Part shown: positions 1 to 11,530 of the stretch, piece after piece
Layout: each line of letters begins with the position of its first letter
How positions within the stretch are numbered: position 1 is the stretch's first letter
DNA from: Vesta saturnalis
Taxonomy: Eukaryota > Arthropoda > Insecta > Coleoptera > Lampyridae
Direction: 5' to 3'
Assembly (NCBI GenBank): GCA_036346205.1
Contig: JARFJB010001965.1
Location: 2,330,001-2,394,000, forward strand
Length of the DNA: 64,000 nucleotides
The notes under the pieces: model-generated
The model's database searches: none
What the model was told of the DNA's origin: nothing
What the model saw: only the letters and a program-made list of their open reading frames with translations
Program-made: the position numbers and the translations under genes

Positions 1-134
1 TCTTCTTCTGGTAATGTGATTCCATAAACATTTTTCGCTACATATTGAAAATCTTGATAATCTTCCTGCGTGGGCTGATAACAGAGCGAGTTCACCACGT
101 ACTCCTCAATTATCGATCTCTTGCCTTTATGCAT
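1..134 (-). CDS. Unrecognised partial reading frame at window edge
   Basis: A minus-strand frame starts at an ATG near 134 and stays open to the window edge, so about 44 residues are visible. It reads like a real hydrophilic protein: basic start, then acidic and aromatic residues (motif EEYVVNSLCY, later QEDYQDF, ending in LPEE). Base composition is less AT-rich than the flanks. I do not recognise the family. It may be the start of a transposon-encoded or host protein that continues outside the window. A second minus-strand frame lies upstream at 180-377 and may belong to the same transcription unit, but the 28-nt spacer between splice-like signals is too short to be an intron. Confidence 0.3.
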   Translation of the reverse strand, partial: MHKGKRSIIEEYVVNSLCYQPTQEDYQDFQYVAKNVYGITLPEE

Positions 135-179
135 TAAAAAGAATTAGAAGCTATAAAATAAAACAAACATATACTTACA

Positions 180-377
180 TTAAACCAACTCTTCGTAATC
201 CTCCATCAAATCGATAGTATCATTTTCACACGACATCTTATAATTAATCATATGGTACGCCTTTATCAACCCCACGTCAGCTAATAACCCATCACGGAAC
301 AAGCCCAAAATGTGATAAGCTGTTAGAAATTCCCTGACGATGATATGCTCTCCCAACAGAATTAAATTAGCTAAACT
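180..377 (-). CDS. Unrecognised small reading frame
   Basis: A minus-strand frame of about 66 codons ends in an acidic tail (DLMEDYEELV) followed by TAA. There is no ATG near its upstream edge; the frame opens at TTG codons, so the true start is unknown and it could be an internal exon or a relic. Its composition (amphipathic N-terminal half, acidic C-terminus) looks protein-like, but I cannot assign a family. It lies just upstream of the edge frame at 1-134 on the same strand. Confidence 0.25.
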   Translation of the reverse strand, partial: SLANLILLGEHIIVREFLTAYHILGLFRDGLLADVGLIKAYHMINYKMSCENDTIDLMEDYEELV

Positions 378-479
378 CAATTACACGTATTTAAAGCATC
401 TTTTCTAGATTACATCATCAAGTTACGTCATCGGAAATTCCCAGGGTCAAATTACATAGAAAAAAACACAGTCACGGAG

Positions 480-588
480 TAGATTAGGTTCTGAACTTGA
501 CTAACGCAGATTAGGTTCTGAACTTGGCTAAAGTAGATTAGGTTCTGAACTTGACTAAAGTAGACTTGGTTCTGAGCTTGACCAAAGT
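480..588. repeat. 27-bp tandem repeat, about four copies
   Basis: Four consecutive units of about 27 bp built on GATTAGGTTCTGAACTTG, with single-base differences between units and a shortened last unit. Reading frames across it (repeated SQVQNLI on the minus strand) are a by-product of the repeat, not a gene. Confidence 0.85.
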
Positions 589-700
589 TCTGAACTTGGT
601 CAGCACCAAGGTCAGCCTCAAGATCAAAATACGTCGTCCACGTGGGCGGGTACAAAAATTGGAGAGGATGGTGCCCAAGTGGCCGAGGCGTGTGATGTCA
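589..700. repeat. CACGTG-containing dispersed repeat, copy 1
   Basis: After the 27-bp repeat comes a stretch rich in 'ccaaggtc / cctcaag' words followed by AAAATACGTCGTCCACGTGG. The same combination of 'AATACGTC', a near-palindromic CCCACGTGGG and 'ccaagg' words recurs near 3610-3720, 21,090-22,310 and 39,190-39,540, which marks a dispersed repeat family of unknown class. Confidence 0.5.
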
Positions 701-736
701 CAAAAGGTGGAGGGGATGGTGCCCCGTTTCTACTTA

Positions 737-856
737 TACGTAATATATGTATGTATGCTGAGATACCATTATTGTGGCTGAAGGAGCTTGGAAAACTCAA
801 GTAGCCCCTCGTCCTTGAGAAGGGAATGAAATACGTGGCCTTTTCCTTTTTCTGTA
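737..856 (+). mobile_element. SINE 3' end fragment (same family as 50,062-50,438)
   Basis: About 120 bp match the last third of the complete SINE at 50 kb, from 'tatgtatgtatgctg' through 'attgtggctgaaggagct' to the terminal 'acgtggccttttcctttttc'. The tRNA-derived head with A and B boxes is missing, so this is a 5'-truncated copy, as expected from incomplete reverse transcription. It is diverged by substitutions and small indels from the 50-kb copy. Confidence 0.75.
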
Positions 857-3608
857 TTTATAAAGCAGCAAAAAAATAGGGAGAATAAATTGCAAACTGC
901 ACTAAAAATTACAGTTTGTTTTTAGTGTTTTAAAACTAAATGGAGAGCTTACCTTAGCATGCGTAATTCGGTATCAAAGTTTCACATTCATGAATATTTA
1001 TTTGAATAAATATGTTAAATGTGAGGTTTCAGGTAAAATTGTATTCATAACACGTCATGAAAGTGTGTCCACATGACTTGGAGGTTTTAAAAAAGGCACT
1101 CAGACGCTACGTGTCGTACTTTTCGTCTTTTCATACACTCTCCGCGTATGTAAACGATCACTTTCATGACTATTGATCTAAATAACTGTTATGATTCTAG
1201 GTAGTGAAGTTAACTTTGTAAGGCAAATGTGCGGAAATGTGATATAAAACAGAAAATTGAGTCTTTAAGTTTGTCATTTGTCATTTACTACAGTTTTTCA
1301 ATATAATGTAAACAGCTACAAAATTAGGTATTTGAAACTCGTGCTCTGCTATATTTCTTGGTGCTCTCAACATATTTGTCATTTGCCGTTTTTTTTCCAG
1401 TCACGTTGCGTCCAATTAATTTTTTCATACATTTTGTGTATCAAGAAGAATGCTTAATTAGAGAAAATATTGAAGAAAATTGTGTTTTGCTTACGTCTCC
1501 AACAAAACATATCACTTCACTGACTATTTGTAGTTTAATGAGGATTTCAACGGTTTTAATTCAGATTTCAAAAATGTTTTCCTTAAATGGCGAAACTAAT
1601 TATCACCTAAAAGGTTTTCTAATTACATTGTTTATAATGGGCCTTTCATTGGATGTAGAAGTATAATCACCATTTTATTAAAAATTTGTGTAAAAGATGT
1701 TACATTACTAAATATTTCTGCAGTTTGCCAATGATGAAAAGTTCATTTCTCAAAGCATCTCCAGCTATTGTTTTGTACAAATATGTAAGATTAACAACTA
1801 AGTAACTACTTAAGAGTATGAATTGCCAACTTTAGCATAATTTATACCAATGTTTTCTGTAAATCGCACTTATTCACATTTTACATTTTGTAGAAGTAAA
1901 AAATAAATACTCAAATGCACACAATATAATTCTGAAACACCATAAATTTAATACCAGGGGACTGTAAAAAAAAAACCTACGTTGCTGCAGTTAATCTATA
2001 ACTATTTACATTTTAAGTGGATGCCTATACATCAGTATCATCAATAGACGCTGATTTATTGAAGATATTTAAGTGTGAAATTCTCAAACAGCGTGTATTC
2101 ATAAGCTTGTTACGGAACCAAATTAAATTTTATACGTTCACGCTGTTCTTTAGAAAATCCAGCCGGATACTAGGTATATTTACTGATTTTACTACCTTTT
2201 ACGACAGGCTTTTTACCTGATGTTTTCTCTTTCATTCATTTAGAGGTTAGTGTGTGTACTCGGTTGCACACAACTGACAAAAGAGAGGTATTACAGTTTG
2301 TGCATACGAACACTGCAACTAATATTAACTCTTAATGTTTGTTTATGTACGTTTAAAAAGATACATACATACGTATATAATTAAAGAATGAATACTAAAG
2401 TTTAAACGTTGAATTATTAATACACGTTTTACTTTCAAACTTAATAAATTCATTACACAAATTAAATACAATTTCATTACGTTTCTTTTTTAATGCAGAT
2501 AGTTATAAATAAAGCATTTTTTGGCATTACACTTTAATATGAATAATGTTGAATTGTATTGTAAGTATTGTCAAGATTTTATCAGCTGATTTATCACAAG
2601 CAAATCTAGTTATGTAAACACTATTATGAAAACTTTTAATTTTATAGCTATCAGTTACTAACTTGTGTTCCTTTATATTTATCTATATTACATTTATATA
2701 ATATTCTTATTTTATCAATGATTTGAAGTAATAAAAAGTGAATACTGCAAGTAAGGAATACTATCGTTTAATTACATTAGACAGCGTATTGTTCAAATTG
2801 AAAACTACATTGGATGCTCCCAATATCGTTAAGATGCGCAACCATCCATTTAAAAGATATAATCAAAATCACGAATCTTTGGCCTCACATGATCATATCT
2901 AAACGTATGGTGAAGATTAAAAAATTTGCGTGATCCAACTATAAAAGCTTTCCCACCTTCGATTATCTAAGTAAATATTCTTACATTTTGTGTCTGGAAT
3001 TTGCGCAAATCAATGAACTCGTTAAACGTAACATATTATTAAAAACATCTTTTTGTAATTTGCTTTAATAGACATATTAAGGAAAGCGACGTCATCATCT
3101 CCAATGTCATTATAGTCATTAACTCACGGAACATTTTACGAAAATTTTTAGGTTGGCAAAGCTTGATGCATATCAACCTTACAAAATGCGTCAAAAACAG
3201 AATGCGTCCAATGGAAAACTTGGATATGAGCAAATTCGCGACCGTATTTTTTGGCAATTTCACGTATTTCAGGGGCCGTACATGTAAGATTATCTTGATT
3301 ATCTTCCATTTTCATCTTTTAGCATAACAAACGTGTTTCATAAAACTAGAAGCACTCATTCGTTAAAAAAACCCGTGGCTACCCGGTTTTTTGAACTTGA
3401 ATTTGTGCTTCAAGACTAGTCTTATGAAACTTGTTTTTTAATATACTATAGTTGATATTATGAGAGAATTCCGATATCGGATTAGTGCGTTTATTGAAGC
3501 ACTACGGTCGAACATGCAACTTTGTCGTTTTTACACATTTTTACAAATTTGTTGTGTAGTAATTAGGAATAATATAAATTAGTAGTACTGGGGCACCACT
3601 TTCACTTT
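857..3608. other. AT-rich region without recognisable genes
   Basis: I see no domain, RNA gene or repeat I can name. Several short open frames occur on both strands (for example 1358-1666 plus and 3039-3263 minus), but they have AT-driven composition and no recognisable motif. Confidence 0.5.
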
Positions 3609-3720
3609 TTGACCTTGGGAATTCCCAAGGTCGCCCACGTGGGGGACGTATTTTAGACCTTAAGGTTGACCTCAAGCCCGGTCTTGGAGTTGGCCTTGGG
3701 CTCGGCGTTGGAGTTGGCCT
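3609..3720. repeat. CACGTG-containing dispersed repeat, copy 2
   Basis: The stretch contains CGCCCACGTGGGGGACG followed by 'tattttagacc' and then short repeats of 'gttggccttggg' and 'ggagttggcctt'. It shares the CCCACGTGGG core and the adjacent ACGTATTTT word with the copies at 0.6, 22 and 39 kb. Confidence 0.5.
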
Positions 3721-3864
3721 TGTGAATTTTTTATATTCTTATTCTTATAAGGGTCCTAATGCTAATTGTAACACAGCTATAAGAAGTTGTGTTAGGCTCT
3801 GCATCCTCTTGTCGTGCCCCCCATGGCTAGAAATAGAATTCTAATAAGGGGCCATAGTCTCGTA

Positions 3865-4268
3865 AGGCAGGTATAGGTAGCGTAAGGTAAGACTAAAAAT
3901 TAAATCTGAATGAAAATGATTAAACCGTGTTATCAATATCTTATAGAAGCAGATGACCTGGGTATATTTTTTTTACAGTTAACATACGTTTATGTGTACT
4001 TCTGTGTGTCTAACATGAAGTTCAAATATCATTCTGACAAGGATAATTATTTTTGTTTTACAGTGTAATTTTATTTATCGTAATGACTATTAGAGATTGC
4101 ATAATTATCCTAAAATTGTTATTAACATTATTATTACACGTAGCGTAAGACTGAAATTAAATATGAATGAAAATAATTAAATCGTATTATTGACAGAAGC
4201 AGATGGCCTTGATATTTTTTAAAGTTAACAAAGTGTTTATGTCTATTTCTATCTAACAGAGTTTAAAA
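3865..4268. repeat. Direct repeat, two ~135-bp copies
   Basis: The segment near 3870-4015 (taaggtaagactaaaaattaaat, then 'gaagcagatg', 'gttaacat') recurs diverged near 4142-4268 (gcgtaagactgaaattaaat, 'gaagcagatgg', 'gttaacaa'). The copies are in the same orientation about 265 bp apart. No coding potential is seen. Confidence 0.55.
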
Positions 4269-4360
4269 AATTATTACATTTCTTTAATAACAGAAATTCT
4301 GCTTCTATTTTATCTTGAGATATTTTCTATTGTTACCAATTTAGCGAACTGCTAATATTA

Positions 4361-4361
<1 letters not shown>

Positions 4362-4418
<57 letters not shown>
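4362..4418. repeat. (CA)n(TA)n microsatellite
   Basis: An uninterrupted TA dinucleotide run preceded by a few CA units. It abuts 'tacaggatg', a variant of the TIR-like word found at many element ends in this window. Confidence 0.95.
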
Positions 4419-4420
<2 letters not shown>

Positions 4421-5147
4421 GATGATTGGTCGAAACCATTCATTAGAAGTATTAGGAGTTCCAGCCATGGCTGATTTCTGAAAGTTTGTATCTGGACTAA
4501 GTGATTCATATTCTATTTAAGGAAAATATTTTCATGATGACTACACTTCCGGTTATACCGAAAGTAACCATCAACTTTGTTATTTTAAATGGAATCATAC
4601 CTTTTTTATGGCATATTCGAATTGTACTTGCCATTTAAGTAGAAATTTTATCAATGTTCCCTATACTTAAATTTAATAGATTTTGAGATTTAAATTTTTT
4701 TTCGAAAATTATTGGTTGAACACTATGGACATTTGACAATGCCTACTGGCGCCATTTTTAGTACGAAGCAAGTAATATTGACGTTATGCATATGGGTATC
4801 CTTAAACTTTACGCTGATGGTTCCGGTACTGCCAATTATCTACAGGGTGTTCAAAATGTGACTTCCATCTTTTGAAAATAAAACCCAAAAAACTTAACTT
4901 TTTCAAATACAATGCCCAATATTTTCTTCCTTTAACGGATACAGAATAAAATTCTGCATTGATTTGTATTAGCATTCCCTATACCTATCTTCGATAGTTT
5001 TTCTCATATTGAGGTATTTGTTCATTTCTTCTGAAATTCAAAACGATTTATTTGATTTTTCCATGGATAGCCATGGAAACCACAGCTAAGTTTGTTGTTA
5101 GTAACTGTCAATACCTTTTGTTGTGTTTCTGTGTTCGGTTTATCAAA

Positions 5148-5441
5148 ATGGAAAATAGGAAGTATTCAAACAGGGATATTTTGAACTTATTTTATATTCA
5201 TGGAGAATGTGATAAGATTATTAGCAGAACTTGCCGTTTGTTTAATGACCGATATCCTCATTTAACACCAATCAACAAGCACAAATTTAAGCGAATAGAG
5301 TCAAACTTTTTACGGTATGGAACAGAGAAAGCTGCCAGAACACGATCAAAGCCTATTACTGTCGAAGAAGCTAATGAAGTTAATGTCCTAGCATATTTTA
5401 ATAAATATCCCCACGGCTCGATACGATCTGCTGCAGAAGAC
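5148..5441 (+). pseudogene. DUF4817-type transposase, N-terminal fragment
   Basis: From the ATG at 5148 the frame gives about 98 residues of the helix-turn-helix region found at the N-terminus of insect mariner/Tc1-like transposases (Pfam DUF4817). Visible family features are a start of the type MENRKYSNRDILN, a 'YIHGECDK' helix, a 'RLFNDRYPH' segment and a second helix near 'SIRSAAEDT'. The coding match stops at 5440, exactly where a TIR element of the same family begins, so the gene was cut by that insertion. I did not find its C-terminal half beyond the insert, so the outer copy is also truncated. Two DUF4817 copies side by side on opposite strands show repeated self-insertion by one family. 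The gene is not functional. Confidence 0.75.
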
Positions 5442-7212
5442 ACCCTGTATATTATTCCGTTTTTGGTTTCTACATATTAACCCTTATCAAGTCGATATAC
5501 AATTCCCTATCTCTAAATATAGCCGTTTCCGATTTTTTTTCAATTTTTCAAAATGTATAAGATTATTGGAACATTTTTTTTAAATTCATGGCCTCGTATA
5601 AATAGAAAAAAAACAGTGGAAAACAATTGTATTGCAAATTAAAAAACGCAACAGAAACTAATACACTATAATTATTAAAATTATTTCTAAAAATACAAAA
5701 CTAATAAAATAAAAAAAAAACAATTTAACGCTAATCATTAGCGATAATGATTTATAATAATTGTTCAAAATGTTGTCCGTTTTCTCAGATGCAGACCTGA
5801 AGATTGTTCAAATCTACGCAACAACTCAGGAGCAATGCTATGAAAAGCCTGTGTTATACGATTACGCATATCTTGGGCAGTGTTTGGTGGTTCCCTATAG
5901 ACAATACCTTTTATGTATCCCCATAAAAAGAAATCTATTGTTGTCAGATCAGGGGACCTAGCTGTCCACCTCACAGGTCCATTTCGCCCAATCCATTTAC
6001 TTGGAAAGACTCTATTGAGATAATCTCTTACATCTGCAGAGTAGCGAGCAGGAGCGCCATCATGTTGATACCATATTGTGGCTCTAATATCAAGAGTAAT
6101 ATTTTCTAATAAGCCCGGTAAATCGTTATGCAAAAAGTTAAGATACTTCTCACCATTCAGTGTCCATAAAAAAAGAATGGACCGATGACATAATCCCCAA
6201 CGATGGCACCCCAGACACTTAAAGACCACTTATGTTGATTATCAACTTAATAAATGTGGATTTTCTGAGGAATAATAATGAAAATTATGTATATTAACAA
6301 ATCCATTCTTATGAAATGTTGATTCGTCTGTCCATAAAGTATTATAAAAAAAAGTTGGGTTTTGAGTAATTTTTTCTCTGGCCCAGTTACAAAATCTTAC
6401 TCGATGATCGAAGTCTGCATCGCTCAATTCTTGGTGTAACTAAATATGATAGGGATGTAAGCGATTCTTCTTTAAAAGACGACCTACTGATCTCTCACTT
6501 ATACCAACTATTTCACTTATGTCCTTTTGGCTTCTGTGATGATCGTCTTCGATGGCGAGAAGAACCCTCAATTCACCATCTTCATTTGTAGAAAGTTTAA
6601 CACGTTCATATCTGGAGTTATTGGCACATGAAGTTGCAATAAATCTACCCATAACTTTCTGAAATGATCTTGCGTTTGGATGTCTTCTATCTACATATCT
6701 TTCAGCATAAATTCTGCTGGCCAATAAACAGTTTCTTTCTGCAGCACCCAACACGAATATCATATCAACTAACTCATTTTGTGTAAAATTTATTTTGTAA
6801 AAATCTTGATTACTAACAATAACACTCGTAAATGGTTAACTACAGTTTTATTTATTTACGTCAAACATTCAATTTTTATAAGAAGCACACTTGATTTTAG
6901 AATTTTACTTGAAATTGAAGTAAATATTTGTCAAATTCTTGTTAACATGCAATGCCTCCAGTACAAAAATTGTAATTAGTCTTCTATCTTAATATATTAG
7001 TATCTGTTGCGTTTTTAATGTATAATATAATTGTTTTATGATTCTCTTTTTTATCTATACGAGGCCATAGTTTTAAAAATGTCTTAATAATCTTATACAT
7101 TTTTAAAAATTGAAATAATTCGGAAACGGCTATATTTAGGGATAGGGAGTTGTATGGTGAACTGATAAAGGTTAATATGTAGAAACCAAAAATGTAATAA
7201 TATACAGGGTGT
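5440..7212 (-). mobile_element. 1.77-kb TIR DNA transposon (DUF4817/DDE type), nested
   Basis: The left end ACACCCTGTATATTATT at 5440 and the right end AATAATATACAGGGTGT at 7212 are inverted copies. The inverted similarity continues inward for about 215 bp on each side (roughly 5440-5657 and 7000-7212) with scattered mismatches, ending near the shared 'acgcaacaga'. The interior carries one transposase pseudogene on the minus strand. The element lies inside the coding sequence of another DUF4817-type transposase, so it inserted after that gene had arrived. A clear target-site duplication is not visible. Frameshifts in the transposase make it non-autonomous. Confidence 0.85.
5752..6763 (-). pseudogene. 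DUF4817/DDE transposase pseudogene of the nested element
   Basis: This would cut and paste the element by a DDE/D nuclease bound to the TIRs. Reading minus from 6763, the N-terminal DUF4817 region is seen first (AERNCLLASRIYAERY, DDHHRSQKDIS, SERSVGRLLKK). Next comes a catalytic-core segment with the first acidic motif (NTLWTDEST), then WYQHDGAPARYS with the second Asp, and SPDLTTIDFFLWGYIK with the third acidic region. The C-terminal GQHFEQLL is also recognisable but in another frame. The frame breaks near 6430, twice between 6242 and 6180 (the stretch VDNQHKWSLSVWGAIVGD lies in a different frame from both neighbours) and again near 5780. Intact relatives are about 330-350 residues, and the pieces here add up to about that, so nearly all of the protein is present but broken. 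Confidence 0.85.
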
Positions 7213-7424
7213 TTTATTTGAAAAAGTAAACTTTTACTGGTTCGAATAATGGTTGATTGGCAAGTCAATTATAAGCACACTGTATGCAATTATGTCATTT
7301 TCTTCACATTAAAAGGAAGCTCTATCTGTGTACTTATTCTCATATAAATTAGGTAACTTTTATTTTTCAACAGTTAAGGAGGTACATTTTCAAAGCAAAC
7401 TCTGTAATTTCAATTTTTTTTAGA

Positions 7425-7533
7425 AAAATCGAAATAACGCAAAAACGGCTATATTTAGGGATAGGGAAATATACTGCGAATTTGTTAGGAACAATGTGTA
7501 GAATTCAAAAAAGTAATAATATACAGGGTGTTC
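7425..7533. repeat. Solo TIR end of a related element
   Basis: About 110 bp resemble the right TIR of the element at 5440-7212: 'aacggctatatttaggg', 'tagggaaatata', and finally AATAATATACAGGGTGT. No matching left end or coding sequence belongs to it nearby, so it is probably a remnant of a second, deleted copy. Confidence 0.7.
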
Positions 7534-7696
7534 CATTTAAATTTTTTTATAATAATTTGGTCCTCTTTAAATAAACCTGTATTCGCGTGAATAATTTTAA
7601 AATATGCACAAAACTAAACTATAACTGCATTCCAAATTTTATTAATCTAGCTTATATAAAACGGAAGATATAGAAGAAGGCGCTCTTGTTGCCGGA

Positions 7697-7698
7697 CC

Positions 7699-7778
<80 letters not shown>
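7697..7778. repeat. (TA)n(TG)n compound microsatellite between two TIR-like ends
   Basis: A TA run followed by a TG run. It is flanked by GGACCCTGTATA on the left and TGTACAGGGTGGCC on the right, so the microsatellite joins two outward copies of the TIR-like word. Confidence 0.9.
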
Positions 7779-7780
<2 letters not shown>

Positions 7781-8113
7781 AGGGTGGCCCAATAGTGCGT
7801 GGGTGGAAGATTGTGGATTTATTAAGGAATATTTGTAAAGTTTTTGCATCAAATGCGGAATTTTTTACCTATCTAACGGTATAAATTAGTAGGTATCTAT
7901 CTTCTGCAGATTTCGTTTAATTTCACAATTTCTGATTAATTTGATATATTTGCTATTTTTTTTGTAATTTTTATTTTGTATTATCTAGGAACCCGTGGAA
8001 AATAAACAAAAAATATTCACATTATAAAACATTATTTATTACAAAAACAAAATTACGAGCTAAATTAGAAGTAAAATAAAAAGAAGACAAAATTTACATC
8101 GATTGGGGCTTGA

Positions 8114-8187
8114 ACCTTGGTGGCGCAGTTGGTTAGCGCGGTACTCTAGTAAAGTACAGGTCGTAGGTTCAAATCCTACTCGAGGTA
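8114..8187 (+). tRNA. tRNA-Thr(AGT)-like cloverleaf
   Basis: A 74-nt sequence folds into a complete cloverleaf. The acceptor stem ACCTTGG pairs with TCGAGGT (two G-U pairs), followed by discriminator A. The D stem is GCGC/GCGC. The anticodon stem GTACT/AGTAC closes a 7-nt loop CTAGTAA with T33 and anticodon AGT, which reads ACU (Thr). There is a 5-nt variable loop, and the T stem GTAGG/CCTAC closes loop TTCAAAT. Box A (TGGCGCAGTTGG) and box B (GGTTCAAATCC) fit RNA polymerase III promoters. There is no T-run directly after the 3' end; the next bases are AACTTTTT, which could terminate. A similar but 5'-truncated sequence at 28.7 kb suggests that it could be a SINE head rather than a functional tRNA gene. 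Confidence 0.7.
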
Positions 8188-10656
8188 AACTTTTTATTTA
8201 TGTATTTAATAAAATTAATAATAATTTTTAATTACATATTTACCTTTGAACTTATTCGCTCATAACAAAAACTTATAATAACATGATATTATTGTTGTGC
8301 AGACAACAATCAACGAAAACAATTGTTTAGCTCGCGCACTAGTCCTAGCAATAGCGTTTAGAAGTAACGATACAATGCGTCATAACATGGAAATGGGTTA
8401 CCCCTTACTTCAAACGTGAGCTATGCAACTTTGCCAAAACGATGCTGTAGACCTAAGTCAGGGTGGTAGTTACGAGCATATTTAATCATTTCAAAATCAT
8501 TTAACCTCATTATAGTTTATAAAAATTACGTATATGTTTAAAGTGTCTCAAAACCATGATAGTAAAGGGTAAACATAGATGCGGTTACAGCTATTGCACC
8601 GCGTGTAAGAAACAAAAACCTATTGGGTATCTTTAGTATATGTCCGTTAACAAGGTTCGAGGGAACACTGGTGAAGGTAAAACATCTATGTTTATTTTTT
8701 ACGATTTGGAATGCATGCAAGAGAAGGTGTATAAGGGGATGAGTGATAGATTTCTGCATCAGCCCAATCTATGCGTGGTCGCGAATGTATGCTCTGTTTG
8801 TACCCAATACACTGACAATCTGGATGAGCGATGTCCCATGTGTAGGGAAAGAGTGTACATTTTCAGATAATATCATGTTGAATTGTTTTTGTCATATGTT
8901 GCCAAGAAAGCACGAAAATTTAAAGTTACATGCATTGCACATAGCATGAAGCGGTACGATGGTTGTTTTGTGCTTATATTAGATGCACGCTAAGTAATAA
9001 TAACTGATAGAGACCCAAAGTCATCTCCAACGGTCTAAAATTAAACTTTATTCAATGTGATGATATTAAGTTTGTTAACTCTTAATTTCATTCCATCCCC
9101 ACTATCGGTATTTCCGAAAACCTTCAATTTTCGCGAGTCCACGGGACACTTTCCATTTCTTCTCAAAACATCCGCGAATTAGAATTATGACGGTCCTTTG
9201 CCACCGCTTGAATATTATTGTGCAGATCAGATGTCGACGAAAGATAGGCAAACACTTCTAGATTGGCACGCGACTGAGACCCAGAGTAATTATGTTTTTA
9301 AGATGAGTGAAGAGATTGTGAGGTATTGCCTCATGGATGTTAAAATCCTCGTTAAAGTTTGCGTTAGTTTCTGGTCGACCTTCGCGACCATAAATAAAGT
9401 CGATCCGTTCGAGGAGTCAATCACAGTTGTTATCGCATGGAGTAAAGTGTTTCGAAGACTTTTCCTCGAAGAAAACACAATCGGTCTCATTCCAAAAGGC
9501 GATTACAGGCGTACCGACAAACAATCAAAAGTCGCAATACAGTAGTTACGCTGGATGGAACATTCACAACAAGTGACCATACAGCATGGCGGAAAAGCTC
9601 GCGAGTTTAGAACAACTGCAGGTGTTAAGTTCGACGGTTATTGCACTGGATCAAATACCGTTTACGAGTTTCTTGGATGCTATTGGCACAGTTGAGAGGA
9701 GTGTTTCCCCAACCAGCCCAATATTGACCCAAGCCTAAATGTAAACACATCCTTGTTTGTCCGAAATGAGAACACGGCGACGCGGTCTCAGTTTCTACGC
9801 GAGCGCGGTTATAATCTAGTAGAAATGCGTGAATGCGATTTTAAAAAACTAATACTTGCAAACGATGAGTTGAGAGCATTTATACAGAATCTAGGCAGTC
9901 AAGATGACGAACCTTTAAATCCACGAGACGCGTTTTACGGTGGTGACACTAATGCCAGCAAACTCTACCATAAGTGTGACGGTATTAGTGAGAAAATCTT
10001 ATATTATGACGTGAGCTCATTATACTCTTATGTAAATAAATGCTGTGAATATCCTGTAGGTCATCCGAAAATTCACGTAAGTTTAGATTATAAGAACACT
10101 TCAATGGGCATGGTGGAGGGTTTAATTAAATGTCGAGTACTATCGCCCTCCGACCTCTATCATCATGTTTTGCCATTAAATATTCAAGTTGGTGGTTGTG
10201 TTATGTAGGACTTGTAATGTAGAACTAAAAATGAAGGAGGATGTGGCCATAGTGAACCCGAGCGCAGTTTCGTAGGGACGTTTGTAACGGATGAGTTGCC
10301 TAAGGCTATCGCTAAAAACTATAAAGTTATGGATGATTTTGAGATTTGGGACTATGAAGTAACCGCATATAACAAAGCCACGAAAGACTGTTTAGTGGTT
10401 ATAAAGCCTGTCCGGTAGAACTGAACGGGTATCGGATTAACAAGGAGGATTGTCAATATATGGTTCTATTGTGCTTGAAACCGCCTTAATGCTTTGCTGT
10501 CTCGTACTTATTGTACGTGACAAAGAAAGATGGATATATTATGAATAATGCCTCTATTTCTGCCGAACAAAAGCGTTTGCAACTTTCACACATAATGACA
10601 AGGCAATAAGAATCAGATGCAGGTAGAATAGAAATTCAATAGGTATAATAAAATGC

Positions 10657-11530
10657 CAGTGGTTCTCAACACTGCTTTAACATTACATTTAAAATTTATG
10701 GAAGAATGCAAGTTTTATAATAAACATTTATAAAAGCCATTCATAATAATGAATATTCGATTAAGTATAGGTATTTCAATTTACATTTAGAAAGTTCATT
10801 GTATACCTAAGTATGGTAATGACGTTTTAGTGTACTCCAATTACAAAAGAATCCAAATAAATATGCAATACTGTAACAATAAGTAATTAATAATAGATTA
10901 TTATACCATTTAGTAGGTACATATAGGTATAAATAAAACAACTGCAATATCTATATTATCATTATTCTTTGAGTAAGCGTTTATATAAACTAACCATTAA
11001 TATAATGCCGAAAAGTTGAGTAAAGAAATTCGCGAATTAGTTTTAAATACAGTCGATTATTTTAAGAAGAAAAGAAAATGGTGGTCCACTATTATCTACA
11101 TTTTCTGTTCAACAAAGAACAGCAAACGCGTTAAAACTTTCGGTTTCGACGGTGGGGAAAATCTGTGCTTTAAAAAAAAAATGGCGGCGAGTTGGAACCT
11201 CCAGTGAAAAAACAGCGTGTCAAACTTTGCACTACAGATTTTCCAGAAAATGGAAAACAAACAATTCGTGCATTAATATACGAGATGTACGCGAAGAAGG
11301 AACACGTAACGTTAAATTCATTATTAAACTTCTAAAAGTATATCTTTGTAATTTAATTAATATTTACTAACTATAATAAAAATGTATTTGTTATTGTTGT
11401 TATAAGTATAAGTGAAAGGTGTCAATTGAAATTACTTATAGGTAATTAGTAATCGATTATTATTTTTATTATACAAAAGTTGCATTTCTTCACAAATTAT
11501 ATAATGTTAAAGCAGTGTTGAGAACCACTG
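10657..11530 (+). mobile_element. hAT-ended core element
   Basis: The core begins with CAGTGGTTCTCAACACTG and ends with its exact reverse complement. CAG(G/T)GGTTCTCAAC is the characteristic terminus of hAT-superfamily elements and their MITEs. The usual 8-bp direct target-site duplication is missing, because the flanks on the two sides are inverted copies of each other. No hAT transposase (BED finger, dimerisation domain) is present, so this is a non-autonomous element about 874 bp long. Confidence 0.6.
11014..11345 (+). pseudogene. DDE transposase N-terminal fragment inside the hAT-ended core
   Basis: Overlapping plus-strand frames give an N-terminal DNA-binding region of a Tc1/mariner-superfamily (IS630-like) transposase family: LSKEIRELVLNTVDYF, then QQRTANALKLSVSTVGKI (helix-turn-helix), then YEMYAKKEHVTLNSLL. 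Three frames are needed, with shifts near 11,075 and 11,205. The pattern IYEMY-KKEHVTL matches the region before the catalytic core of the pseudogene at 31.4-32.6 kb. The DDE core is absent. A fragment of one transposase superfamily carried within hAT-type ends suggests capture or nested insertion followed by deletion. Confidence 0.6.

Noticed and set aside
151..178. GTAAGT donor and TTTTATAG acceptor between the two edge reading frames
   Set aside because: The interval is only 28 nt, too short for a spliceosomal intron.
4844..5440. Left end of the outer DUF4817 element at 'tctacagggtgttc'
   Set aside because: The word is in the orientation of a right end and its neighbours do not match the solo right end at 7,533, so the pair cannot be supported.
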